NCBI RefSeq assembly: GCF_030264295.1
Contig: NZ_CP127173.1
Coordinates: forward strand, 503,501 to 567,500
DNA length: 64,000 bases
Direction: 5' to 3'
Origin: Amycolatopsis nalaikhensis
GTDB lineage: Bacteria; Actinomycetota; Actinomycetes; Mycobacteriales; Pseudonocardiaceae
Position 1 is the stretch's first letter, and the number at the start of each line of letters is the position of its first letter. The notes beneath the pieces are model-generated. The model ran no database searches. It was not told the origin of the DNA and saw only the letters and a program-made list of their open reading frames with translations. Position numbers and translations under genes: made by a program. This document shows, in pieces, positions 32,529-43,667 of this stretch.

Positions 32529-33758
32529 TCACAGGCCGAACTGCTCGCGGCCGACGGCGTTGAGGTCGTCTAGCGTGGCGCGGCCGGTCCAGTTCACCTC
32601 GTAGTCCTCGGGCGCGAAATCGCCGGGGCTCTTGCCGGCCAGGAACGCGCGGCCGCATTGTTCGGCATACGCGGCGTTCTTCGCACAATGCGGGCTCGCG
32701 GGGATGTACATGACGTTTCCCCAGCGCTCCGGATTCGTGCCGTCGGCGACCGCGTGGATGACGTCGCCGTGCCACCACACCGTGTCGCCCGGTTCGACAT
32801 CCGGGATCGAAGTCAGCGCGGGCAGCAGGACGTCGTGGTACTTGTCGCCGACCGGGAGCGCCTGGCCGTTGACCGCGCCGCAGAGATCGTCGTCGGGGAT
32901 GTCGTCCTGAAGGGCGCGAAGGAGGACGTACGCGATTGCCGACGGGATCGGCACCACGTGCAGCACGCCGTCGCCTTGCCGCATTTCCGACAACGCCGTC
33001 CAGCCCTGGAAGGTGCGGAAGGCCGAGCACATGACCGTGGACGGATATTCGTCCACTTCGGTGCGGTAGGCGCCGTCCCACGGGTCGTAGGCATGCCAGT
33101 CGCCGGCGAAGACGTGCCGGAAAACCTGCTGGTAGGCGGGCAGCAGCCAGCGCTCGACCGAGCCTGAGTCGGTGTGGGCGGACAGGCCGAGCGACGCCGA
33201 CCCGGGCGCGCGGCGGCGGATGCGGTCCGGGTAGGCCGTGTCGCGATCGGGGTCGAACCAGACGCGGCCCTCGGACTCGTGCCGCCAGAAGGAGTTGAGG
33301 AACCGGCGGACGGCGACCATGTTCTCGTGCTGACGGGCCTGGATCTGCGGCTTCGACCAGTAGACGGGGTAGATCTGGGGCTGACTGGAAGCGAGCCCGG
33401 CGAAGACGTCGTCGGCCGGGCCCTGGTAGGTGCCTGCGAAGTCGTTGTCGGCGAGGTACGCGGCCAGCTCGGCGTCCCAGGCTTCGGCCGTTTCGCGCGC
33501 GAAGGTGCCTTTGACGACGGCGCACCCGCGGCGACGGATGGCGTCGCTCGTCTTCGGCGAGACCGTCCCGTCGGCGATGTCGCGAAAGCGGACAACGGGG
33601 AAAGCGTCCTGGTCAGCGGCGACCGCGTCCACCTCCCGGCGCATCCACTCCCGGACTTCGGCGAACACGCCGGCGACGTCGCCGATCCGCGCCCGCAGCT
33701 CCTGCTTGCTCCGCGAGATGGCCTCGGACATGTTCGCGGGCAGCTCTGTGGTGGTCAT
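32529..33758 (-). CDS. DUF1479 protein (phytanoyl-CoA dioxygenase-like)
   Basis: 409 residues, cupin-fold non-heme iron oxygenase. SLGLSAHTDSGSVERWLLP gives the HxD pair, and GDTVWWHGDVIHAVADG with NVMYIPASP gives the distal His and 2-oxoglutarate-binding end. DUF1479 members are widespread in actinobacteria and fungi with no assigned substrate. Good ribosome site CGGAGG before ATG 33758. Divergent from a ROK regulator that is the obvious candidate controller. Confidence 0.85.
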   Translation of the reverse strand: MTTTELPANMSEAISRSKQELRARIGDVAGVFAEVREWMRREVDAVAADQDAFPVVRFRDIADGTVSPKTSDAIRRRGCAVVKGTFARETAEAWDAELAAYLADNDFAGTYQGPADDVFAGLASSQPQIYPVYWSKPQIQARQHENMVAVRRFLNSFWRHESEGRVWFDPDRDTAYPDRIRRRAPGSASLGLSAHTDSGSVERWLLPAYQQVFRHVFAGDWHAYDPWDGAYRTEVDEYPSTVMCSAFRTFQGWTALSEMRQGDGVLHVVPIPSAIAYVLLRALQDDIPDDDLCGAVNGQALPVGDKYHDVLLPALTSIPDVEPGDTVWWHGDVIHAVADGTNPERWGNVMYIPASPHCAKNAAYAEQCGRAFLAGKSPGDFAPEDYEVNWTGRATLDDLNAVGREQFGL

Positions 33759-33776
33759 CGGTGTCCTCCGCGTTTT

Positions 33777-33793
33777 GGTTAGGACTCCTTACT
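33777..33793. promoter_or_regulatory. Possible ROK-regulator site
   Basis: TTAGGA-C-TCCTTA (33779-33791) is an imperfect inverted repeat in the 87-base gap between the divergent DUF1479 and ROK genes. It has one mismatched pair. Assignment rests on position only. Confidence 0.3.
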
Positions 33794-33845
33794 AGAATGG
33801 CCCGGCTACGGTAACCCGTGTCCGTCCCCCGCGACAAGAGGTGCG

Positions 33846-34964
33846 ATGTCCGACCCCGACCGGCCGCTCCCGCGCCTGGCGATGCTGCGGGCCATGACCG
33901 ACCGCGCGGTGCTCGACCACGTTTTCGTCCACGGCCGGACCACTCGCGCCGAACTGGCCGCTACCACCGGGATCTCGAAGCCGACGATCTCCGAATCGGT
34001 CCGTCGGCTGGAGACGGCGGGCGCGCTCCGGGCCACCGGCACCGACCAGACCGGCCGCCGCGGCCGGATCGCGACGTTCTACGAGCTCGCCGCCGACGCC
34101 GGCCGGGTGGTCGCCGCGGAGGTGAACCAGGAAGGCATCCGCACGGTGACGACCGACCTGACCGGGACGGTCCTGGCCACCGAGCGGCACCCACCGGACG
34201 GGCGGCCGATGACTGCGGCCGTCTGGGACGCCGTCACCGTCGCGGGCAGAGCCGGGTCGGGTCCGGTGCGGGCGACCGCGATCTCGGTGGCCAACCCGGT
34301 CGACCCGGTCACGCACGAAGTCGTCGCGCTGCCGGGGTCGCCGTTTCCCGAGGGGACGCTGCGGGCCGGTGAACTCGGCCGGGACGTCCTGCTCGACAAC
34401 GACGTCAACTTCTCCGCGCTGGCCGAACGCCGGGAGGGCGCGGCGCGGGCGGCGAAGAGCTTCGCGTACGTCTATATCGGCGCGGGGCTCGGCGTCAGCC
34501 TCTATGTCGGCGACCAACTGGTCCGGGGCGCGCACGGCCTGGCGGGCGAGATCGGCTACCTGGACAGCTCGGGCTCGACGCTCGCCGACACGCTGGCCGG
34601 GCAGGGGTTCGGCCGCGCCGACGCGCCCTCGCTCGACGTTGTCGCGATTTTGGACACGCTCGACGCGGCGGCGAGCGGGGACGCCGTGGCCGCGGATCGG
34701 CTACGGCTGCTCGGCACGACGCTCGGCCGGGCGGTGGCCGCGATCTGCACGATCGTCGACCCGGATCTCGTGCTGCTCGGCGGCCCGGCCGGGACCAGGC
34801 CGGGGCTCGTGGCCGAAATTCGGAGAACGGTCGGCGAGGTCGCGCCCGGGCCGGTCAGGGTGGAGGCCGGGCGGGTGACGGACTCGGCCGCCCTGCGCGG
34901 CGCTCTGTTGTCGGCGCTCGACCACGGGCGCGATGGCCTGGTCAGGGCCGTCTCCGAAAATTGA
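33846..34964 (+). CDS. ROK family transcriptional regulator
   Basis: 372 residues. A winged helix at 15-65 (TTRAELAATTGISKPTISES) precedes the ROK sugar-kinase-like fold: LLDNDVNFSALAERREG and YVYIGAGLGVSLYVGDQLV, then GAHGLAGEIGYL. The CxCGxxGCxE zinc motif of many ROK proteins is absent. The ROK domain normally senses a sugar or sugar phosphate; the convergent GH2 gene and the divergent DUF1479 gene are the likely targets. Confidence 0.88.
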   Translation: MSDPDRPLPRLAMLRAMTDRAVLDHVFVHGRTTRAELAATTGISKPTISESVRRLETAGALRATGTDQTGRRGRIATFYELAADAGRVVAAEVNQEGIRTVTTDLTGTVLATERHPPDGRPMTAAVWDAVTVAGRAGSGPVRATAISVANPVDPVTHEVVALPGSPFPEGTLRAGELGRDVLLDNDVNFSALAERREGAARAAKSFAYVYIGAGLGVSLYVGDQLVRGAHGLAGEIGYLDSSGSTLADTLAGQGFGRADAPSLDVVAILDTLDAAASGDAVAADRLRLLGTTLGRAVAAICTIVDPDLVLLGGPAGTRPGLVAEIRRTVGEVAPGPVRVEAGRVTDSAALRGALLSALDHGRDGLVRAVSEN

Positions 34965-34981
34965 CCACGGCCAGCGCGACC

Positions 34982-36758
34982 TCAGACAGCTGGGGCCGAG
35001 CCCGCCTCGATCACCGCTCGCACGCACTTCGCGACGACCTCCGGGTCCACCTTGACCACCTGGCGGTCATAGGTCAGCAGGCCGTTGACCTCGTTTTCGA
35101 CATCGGTCGTCTGGGTGTAGACGGCGCCGGACAGACCGCGCTCGGCCACCACTCGCTCCAGAGCGGCGCTCACCTCCGCGTAGCGCTCGGTGAGGCGTTC
35201 GCGCGTTGTCGTCATTTCGTACGCGTTCGGCGGGCCCGGCCAGCAGTGGCCGTCGAGGACGAGGCCGAGGCCGCCGTACTCGCCGTCGACCACCGCCCGG
35301 CCGTCGCCGACCGAGGGCTCGCCGGGGCCGACGTACGTGTGGTCGTCGTACACGTCACCCGCGCCGCTGTCCGGGCGGGAGAAGCAGCAGTTGACTCCGC
35401 TGTTCGCGATCACCAGGCGGGTCGGGTCGAGGGTCTTCACCAGCTCCGCGATGCGAGCCGTGTCGAACTCGCCCCAGCCCTCGTTGAACGGCACCCAGCC
35501 GACGATCGACGGGACCGCCCGCAGCTGTGTCACCATTTCGGCCAATTCCGCCTCGAACCGGGCACGGGCCTGCGGCACCGGGTCCGGCGCGATCCCCGGC
35601 GGGCCGTCGAACGTCGCCGTCAGCGACGGCATGTCCTGCCAGACGACCAAGCCCAGCTTGTCGGCCCAGAAGTACCAGCGGGCCGGTTCGACCTTGACGT
35701 GCTTGCGGACGAAGTTGAACCCCAGCTCCTTCGTCTTCTCGAGGTCGAAGCGCAGGGCGTCGTCCGTGGGCGCGGTCGAGATGCCGTCCGGCCAATAGCC
35801 CTGGTCGAGCGGGCCGTGCAAAAAAGTGACACGGCCGTTGAGGGCGATCCGCGGGCGGCCGCGCTCGTCCGGGACCAGGCCGACCGTCCGCAGACCGGCG
35901 TAGCTGCCGACCTCGTCCAGGACCGTCCCGTGCCGGTCGAGCAGCTTGACGTTCAGTGCGTAGAGATGTGGGTCGCCAGGTGTCCACAGGCGCGGCTCGG
36001 GGACGTCCACGCGCACCGACGTCCCGGCCGGGGCCGACGCGCGGGCCACCTCGCCGTCCGTGGTCGAAAAACTGACAACGACCTCGGTACCGCCGGTGAC
36101 CTGCGGGAACACCGTCGCGCCGGTGAGGTCCGGGGTCAGCTCCAGCCGCTCGACGCGGGTCTCGGGCACCGGCTCGAGCCACACCGTCTGCCAGATGCCG
36201 GACGACGCCGTGTACCAAATTCCGCCGGGCGCGTTGCGCTGTTTTCCGACCGGGAACGGCTCGATGTCGGTCCGGTCCTCGGCCCGCACGGTGAGCTTCC
36301 TGCGGCCCCGATGAACGCAGGACGTCGGTGATGTCCGCGCTGAACGCCGTGTAGCCACCCTCGTGCGTGGCGACGAGCTGGTTGTTGACCCACACCTTCG
36401 CCATCTGGTCGACCGCGCCGAAGTGCAGCAGCACCCGGGAGCCGAGCCAGTCGTCGGGGACCTCGAAAAGGCGCCGGTACCAGCAGATCTCGTCGCGTCT
36501 CCCGATTCCGGACAACGCCGACTCGGGCGGGAACGGCACCAGGATCCGCTCGGCGTAACCGGACGGGCGTGGCTCATCCGGCGACGACGGCCAGCCCGCG
36601 TACTCCCAGACGCCGTTGAGGTTCAGCCAGCGCGGCCGGGTCAGCTGCGGCCGCGGGTACTCGGGCAGCGGCGGCGCGTCCGGGCCGACCTCGGCGGACC
36701 ACGGCGTCGGCAGGGGCGGGTCGAGCCGGCGCCAGCCGGTGTCCTCGGGAGAAGTCAT
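34982..36758 (-). CDS. Glycoside hydrolase family 2 enzyme, one frame change
   Basis: About 591 residues if one base is removed. The N-terminal jelly-roll (LNLNGVWEYAG, FPPESALSGIG, WYRRLFEVPDDW) is in one frame up to about 36300, the rest (LTVRAEDRTDIEPFPVGKQR to the end) in another. GWVPFNEGWGEFD holds the acid/base Glu after Asn, as in GH2. The junction is GAAGCTC on the minus strand (36293-36299); reading GAGCTC joins SSGPQE to LTVRAED without loss. A true frameshift would remove the catalytic domain. Acts on a beta-galactoside or beta-glucuronide, unknown which. Confidence 0.82.
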
Positions 36759-36882
36759 CCCCGCCGATGGTGGCAGAGATCCCCCGGCCCGCCAGTGATT
36801 CGCGTCACAGCGCCGGCGTGCCTAGCCGGTCGGCTAGTACGGGGGCCGCCGACACCTTCCGACTCGCGAGTAACCTCTGCCC

Positions 36883-38160
36883 ATGCGTGTGCTGATGCTG
36901 TCCTGGGAGTACCCGCCCGTGGCCGTCGGGGGCCTGGCCCGGCACGTGCACGCGCTCGCCTGTCACCTTTCCCGACAGGGCCACGACGTCGTCGTGCTCT
37001 GCCGGCACGCCGCGGGCACCGACGCCGGGACGCACCCGCGCACCGACCGCGTCGTCGAGGGCGTGCGGATCATCCGGGTCGCCGAGGACCCGATGCACGT
37101 CACCTTCGAACGCGACCTCGTCGCCTGGACGCTGGCCATGGGGCACGCCATGGTCCGCGCCGCGAACGACCTGCTGCGCGGCTGGCAGCCCGACGTCGTC
37201 CACGCGCACGACTGGCTCGTCGCGCACCCGGCCATCGCGATCGCCGAGGCCGCGCGCGTGCCGCTGGTCGGCACGATCCACGCGACGGAGGCGGGGCGGC
37301 ACTCCGGCTGGTTGTCGCACCCGCTGAACCAGCAAGTTCACTCGGTCGAGTGGTGGCTGGCGAACCGCGCCGACGCGCTGATCACCTGCTCGCAGGCCAT
37401 GCGCCGCGAGGTCGCGCACCTCTTCGAGGTCGAGGCCGACGACGTCACCGTGATCCACAACGGCATCGAGGAACGCGGCTGGCAGGTGCCCGCGAAGGAG
37501 ATCGCGCGCGCCCGCGAGGTCTACGGCCCGGCCGGGGCGCCGCTGTTGCTCTATTTCGGACGACTCGAGTGGGAGAAGGGCGTGCAGGACCTCCTGGCCG
37601 CTCTCCCCCGCATCCGGCGCCGGCACCCCGGCACGCGTGTGGTCGTGGCCGGAAAAGGGAGACACTTCGACGAGCTGGTCGAACAGTCGCGGAAGCTGCG
37701 GGTGCGGCGGGCCGTCGACTTCGTCGGGCACCTTTCCGACCGCGACCTGCGTGCGGCGCTCGCCGCGGCCGACGCCGTCGTGCTGCCCAGCCGGTACGAG
37801 CCGTTCGGGATCGTCGCCCTGGAGGCCGCCGCCGCGAAGGCGCCACTGGTGGCCTCGACCGCCGGCGGGCTCGGGGAGGTCGTCGTCCACGGCGAGACCG
37901 GGCTGGCGTTCAGCCCCGGCGATGTCGCGGAATTGGCCAACGCCGTGACGGCGGTGCTCAGCGATGCCGACGCCGCGGCGAAGCGGGCGCGGGCCGCGCA
38001 GTCGCGGCTGGCCGCGGACTTCGACTGGGGCCGGATCGCCGAGGCGACCGCCGCCGTCTACCGGCGCGCGAAGCCGGGCGAGCCCGTCGAGCTGCCGCGG
38101 CCGAAGATCGCCACCGGCAACGCGTTCGAGCCGGTCGCGGCCGGGATCCCGGAACTGTAG
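36883..38160 (+). CDS. Family 4 glycosyltransferase, Rv3032-like alpha-glucosyltransferase
   Basis: 425 residues. GT-B fold: MRVLMLSWEYPPVAVGGLAR is the starch/glycogen synthase-like opening, PDVVHAHDWLVAHPA the interdomain His, YFGRLEWEKGVQDLL the donor-site start, and PSRYEPFGIVALEA the EX7E acid pair. In M. tuberculosis Rv3032 extends the alpha-1,4-glucan of methylglucose lipopolysaccharide and is adjacent to Rv3031; here 4.9 kb separate them. Confidence 0.9.
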   Translation: MRVLMLSWEYPPVAVGGLARHVHALACHLSRQGHDVVVLCRHAAGTDAGTHPRTDRVVEGVRIIRVAEDPMHVTFERDLVAWTLAMGHAMVRAANDLLRGWQPDVVHAHDWLVAHPAIAIAEAARVPLVGTIHATEAGRHSGWLSHPLNQQVHSVEWWLANRADALITCSQAMRREVAHLFEVEADDVTVIHNGIEERGWQVPAKEIARAREVYGPAGAPLLLYFGRLEWEKGVQDLLAALPRIRRRHPGTRVVVAGKGRHFDELVEQSRKLRVRRAVDFVGHLSDRDLRAALAAADAVVLPSRYEPFGIVALEAAAAKAPLVASTAGGLGEVVVHGETGLAFSPGDVAELANAVTAVLSDADAAAKRARAAQSRLAADFDWGRIAEATAAVYRRAKPGEPVELPRPKIATGNAFEPVAAGIPEL

Positions 38161-38172
38161 GTAGCGGACGGC

Positions 38173-38301
38173 TCAGAAGCGGCAGGGCCGGACGCACTCC
38201 GGCTGCGCCGCGGTGGGCACGGCCGTGGTCACGACGGTGCCGAAAGAGAACGAAAACACGACGAACGCGGCGGCGACGACAGCTCTCAACCTGCTGGTCA
38301 T
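38173..38301 (-). CDS. Small secreted peptide, 42 residues
   Basis: A short ORF with an exact bacterial start: CGAGGAG seven bases before ATG 38301. It codes for a basic start (MTSRLRA), a hydrophobic core VVAAAFVVFSFSFGTVV, an A-x-A-like cleavage region (PTAAQP) and a mature tail PECVRPCRF with two cysteines four apart. This is the layout of a secreted micro-peptide with one disulfide or a metal/haem site. No family recognised. It lies 12 bases downstream of, and convergent with, the glycosyltransferase. Confidence 0.65.
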   Translation of the reverse strand: MTSRLRAVVAAAFVVFSFSFGTVVTTAVPTAAQPECVRPCRF

Positions 38302-38430
38302 GGGGACTCCTCGGGGGCGACGGCGCGACAGGCGCCTCGCCAGCGAGCATCCGCGCCGCGTCCCGGGGAAACAATAAGCGGAACAGTAGGGGCCGGTACG
38401 TATTCGCCTTCCGTGATCGGTTCGTCCCGT

Positions 38431-39210
38431 TCACCGGGTTCCGGTGAGGATCCGCACGCGGACCTGCTCGCGCAGTGGTCCGTGCGGAGCGACCGCCGCC
38501 CGGACGCGCTCGGTGAACGCCGGCCTCGCGTCGGGGGCGGGCAGCTGCTCCGGGCTCATCGCCGAAAACACGCCACCGACGATCTCCTCGACGGTCAGCG
38601 TGGTCGCGTATTCGACCACGCGCAGGTCGACGGCGTATCCGGCGGCCGACAGCGCGTCGGCGTAGCGCGCCTGGCTCGCCGCGTCGGTGCCGCACGTCCG
38701 GTGCAGAGGGGTGCCTAGGTAGTCGGCGAGGACGTCGCGCAGCGCAGCCGACCACGCCGCGTCCTGGAGCCACAGCGGCTCGCCGTTGGTCACCACCGCG
38801 ACGCCGCCGCCGGGGCGCAGCAGTGGGCGGGCCGCCTCGAACAGCCGCTCGTGGTCCATCCAGTGCAACGCCTGCGCGACTGTCAGCGCGGCCAGGCGGC
38901 TGTCGCCGAAAATCGGCGACAGCGCGCTGACGTCGGTGTCCGCGCCGAGCAGCCAGCTGACGTTCGGCTCGGTCGTCGCCCGGCGCGCCTCGGCGAGCAT
39001 CGCCGCCTCCGGGTCCATGCCGAGGACCGCCCCGGCCCGCGGCGCCAAGGCGCGGGTCAGCTGGCCGGTGCCGCAGCCGAGGTCGAGCACGACGTCGTCG
39101 CGTGTCAGTTTGAACGACACGGCCGGCACGTCGGCCACCTCGGGCGGGTAGCCGCGGCGGAACCGCTGGTAGAACTGGCTCACTTCGCCGCCGAACGCCA
39201 CTTGGGTCAT
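38431..39210 (-). CDS. Class I SAM-dependent methyltransferase
   Basis: 259 residues. VVLDLGCGTGQLTRALAP is motif I; LGMDPEAAMLAEARR motif II; LTVAQALHWMDHERLFEAA and LLRPGGGVAVVTNGE follow, the pattern of UbiE/Methyltransf_11 enzymes close to yeast TMT1-like proteins. Substrate unknown. Begins MTQVAFGGEVSQFYQRFRRG, typical of the subgroup. Confidence 0.88.
   Translation of the reverse strand: MTQVAFGGEVSQFYQRFRRGYPPEVADVPAVSFKLTRDDVVLDLGCGTGQLTRALAPRAGAVLGMDPEAAMLAEARRATTEPNVSWLLGADTDVSALSPIFGDSRLAALTVAQALHWMDHERLFEAARPLLRPGGGVAVVTNGEPLWLQDAAWSAALRDVLADYLGTPLHRTCGTDAASQARYADALSAAGYAVDLRVVEYATTLTVEEIVGGVFSAMSPEQLPAPDARPAFTERVRAAVAPHGPLREQVRVRILTGTR
38901..38921. repeat. Perfect copy of the dispersed TGTC-(A/T run)-GACA motif
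   Basis: A 21-base palindrome: TGTCGCCGA and TCGGCGACA flank a central AAA. It lies inside the methyltransferase gene, where it spells part of ALSPIFGDSRL. It is the best-formed member of the family discussed in the findings. Confidence 0.6.
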
Positions 39211-39265
39211 TTCGCGATGATGACCACGCCGGCGCGCGCCCGGGTGCGGTTCCGCTCAGGGCGGA

Positions 39266-39724
39266 TCAGAAGATCGGCAGCAGGACGCCGTGTTCGGATT
39301 CCGGACGCGGGCCGAAGATGCGGCGGTCGGCCTCGGCGATCGGGACGTCGTTGATGCTCGCCTCGCGCCGTCGCATCAGGCCTTCGTCGCTGAACTCCCA
39401 CAGCTCGTTGCCGTAGCTGCGGAACCACTGGCCGTCGGCGTTGCGGGACTCGTACTGGAACCGGACGCCGATGCGGTTGCCGCGGAAGCCCCACAGCTCC
39501 TTGCGCAACGCGTAGTCCAGCTCGCGCTCCCACTTGCGGGTGAGGAACTCGACGATCTGCGCCCGCCCGACGACGTGCTGGTCGCGGTTCCGCCACACCG
39601 AGTCCTCAGTGTACGCGAGCGACACCCGCTCCGGGTCGCGCGTGTTCCACGCGTCCTCGGCGGCCTGGACCTTCTGGCGAGCGGTGTCTTCGTCGAACGG
39701 CGGGAACGGCGGGCGTGGGCTCAT
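39266..39724 (-). CDS. Nuclear transport factor 2-like (DUF1348) protein
   Basis: 152 residues. DUF1348 signature: [57 protein letters not shown] and the end [15 protein letters not shown]2-fold small proteins, often enzymes or binding proteins; function unknown. Start ATG 39724 with AAGGAG. Divergent from a TetR regulator across a gap with two palindromic operators, so it is almost certainly its target. Confidence 0.88.
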   Translation of the reverse strand: MSPRPPFPPFDEDTARQKVQAAEDAWNTRDPERVSLAYTEDSVWRNRDQHVVGRAQIVEFLTRKWERELDYALRKELWGFRGNRIGVRFQYESRNADGQWFRSYGNELWEFSDEGLMRRREASINDVPIAEADRRIFGPRPESEHGVLLPIF

Positions 39725-39745
39725 GGGATGTCTCCTTCCGGACAC

Positions 39746-39763
39746 GGAGAACGTGCGTTCTCC
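39746..39763. promoter_or_regulatory. TetR operator, copy 1
   Basis: GGAGAACG and CGTTCTCC form a perfect 8-base inverted repeat around TG. It is in the 92-base gap between the divergent NTF2-like and TetR genes. Confidence 0.7.
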
Positions 39764-39780
39764 GGCGCTTCCGATAGACT

Positions 39781-39798
39781 AGAGAACGATCATTCTCC
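39781..39798. promoter_or_regulatory. TetR operator, copy 2
   Basis: AGAGAACGATCATTCTCC repeats copy 1 with two mismatched pairs. Its centre is 35 bases from that of copy 1, and it lies right in front of the TetR start, fitting autorepression. Confidence 0.65.
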
Positions 39799-39816
39799 GC
39801 GCCAGAGGCAGGTGAC

Positions 39817-40350
39817 ATGAATTCCACCGAGGCGACCGACCGGCTGCTGGAGGCCGCCGAGGACCTTTTCTACGCCCACGGCGTGCAAGCCGTCGGGATG
39901 GACGCCGTCCGCGAACGCTCTGGGGTCTCCCTCAAACGGCTCTACCAGTGCTTCCCGGCCAAAACCGACCTCGTCGAGGCCTACCTGCGGCGCCGGGACG
40001 AGCGCTGGCGGAGGTCGTTGCGCGAATTCGTCCACGCCCGCGGCGACGACCCACTGGCCGTGTTCGAGTGGCTGGAGAACTGGTTCGCCGAGCCGGGCTT
40101 CCGCGGGTGCGCGTTCATCAACTCGTTCGGCGAGTTCGGCGAACCCGCGCCGGGCATCGCGGCCGCCATCCGCGCGCACAAGGCCGAGGTGCGGGCGTAC
40201 CTCCGTGGTCTCATTTCCGGCCAAGGCGTCGCCGATCAGGTGTTTTCGCTGGTGGAGGGCGCGACCGTGCTCGCCGCGATCACCGGCGAACCGGGCGAAG
40301 CGCGTACAGCGCGCGAAGCGGCGAAGGTGCTGCTGACCGGACAAAAATGA
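39817..40350 (+). CDS. TetR family transcriptional regulator
   Basis: 177 residues. TetR helix-turn-helix: TDRLLEAAEDLFYAHGVQAV, GMDAVRERSGVSLKRLYQCF and PAKTDLVEAYL (8-55). C-terminal ligand domain contains GFRGCAFINSFGEFGE, as in the YcdC/AcrR-like subgroup that governs oxidoreductases and NTF2-like enzymes. Divergent from the DUF1348 gene. Confidence 0.9.
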   Translation: MNSTEATDRLLEAAEDLFYAHGVQAVGMDAVRERSGVSLKRLYQCFPAKTDLVEAYLRRRDERWRRSLREFVHARGDDPLAVFEWLENWFAEPGFRGCAFINSFGEFGEPAPGIAAAIRAHKAEVRAYLRGLISGQGVADQVFSLVEGATVLAAITGEPGEARTAREAAKVLLTGQK

Positions 40351-40351
40351 A

Positions 40352-40388
40352 CCGGTCCGGTGGCGGGGAGCCGCCGCCACCGGACCGG
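40352..40388 (+). terminator. Terminator after the TetR gene
   Basis: CCGGTCCGGTGGCGG and its exact complement form a 15-base stem with a seven-base loop, starting two bases after the stop codon. No T-run. Confidence 0.8.
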
Positions 40389-40459
40389 TCCGGACCACAC
40401 CATCCCAACCAGTGTGGATCCGGCCTCCCCTCGTCAGGTAGGGGAGGCCGGGGCCCCTG

Positions 40460-42067
<1,608 letters not shown>

Positions 42068-42112
42068 GGGGTGCCTCCACGAGCTGTGCAGGGAAGGAAA
42101 GAAGGGAGGGAC

Positions 42113-42150
42113 GCGGCCTGACGGCGGAGGGGGTGCCGCCGTCAGGCCGC
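42113..42150 (-). terminator. Hairpin between aceA and malate synthase
   Basis: GCGGCCTGACGGCGG and its exact complement make a 15-base stem with an eight-base loop, nine bases downstream of the aceA stop. It could terminate most aceA transcripts or act as a stability element in a shared message. An AGGGAAGGAAAGAAGGGAGG purine tract (plus strand) follows. Confidence 0.7.
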
Positions 42151-42158
42151 GGCCGGGA

Positions 42159-43439
<1,281 letters not shown>

Positions 43440-43453
43440 CGGTTCTCCCGGTG

Positions 43454-43468
43454 TTGCGAAGTTTGCGA
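43454..43468. promoter_or_regulatory. RamB-like box next to aceA
   Basis: TTGCGAAGTTTGCGA contains two tandem TTGCGA half-units 15 bases from the aceA start. RamB in corynebacteria binds TTTGCAAA-type sequences. Confidence 0.55.
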
Positions 43469-43560
43469 TTGCTCGCCTTGCCTGATCTGACCCTTGCATG
43501 GCAGGCAAAATCCGGTCCAGTTGTCCAATTTGCCAATTTGTGCGAAGGGTCCGTACCCTG

Positions 43561-43593
43561 TTTGCAAAGCTTGCGAATCCGCCGGTTCGCAAG
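43561..43593. promoter_or_regulatory. RamB-like box cluster upstream of the regulator gene
   Basis: TTTGCAAAGCTTGCGAA (43561-43577) and the inverted unit TTCGCAAG (43586-43593), with a further TTTGTGCGAA at 43536-43545. Together with the box near aceA this gives at least five related half-sites in 228 bases, fitting autoregulation and control of isocitrate lyase. Confidence 0.6.
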
Positions 43594-43667
43594 TGATCGA
43601 AAATCCGCGTTCTTGACCGTTCACGTAACCGTTCAGGGCCGGAAACCTTCCGGGAAGGAGGGCACGA

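Noticed and set aside
36306..36309. Frame change of the GH2 gene placed at the CCCC run next to the junction
   Set aside because: Deleting one base here also restores the frame, but the AGCTC seven bases away gives the more family-like join (SSGPQE-LTVRAED) and matches the other six cases.
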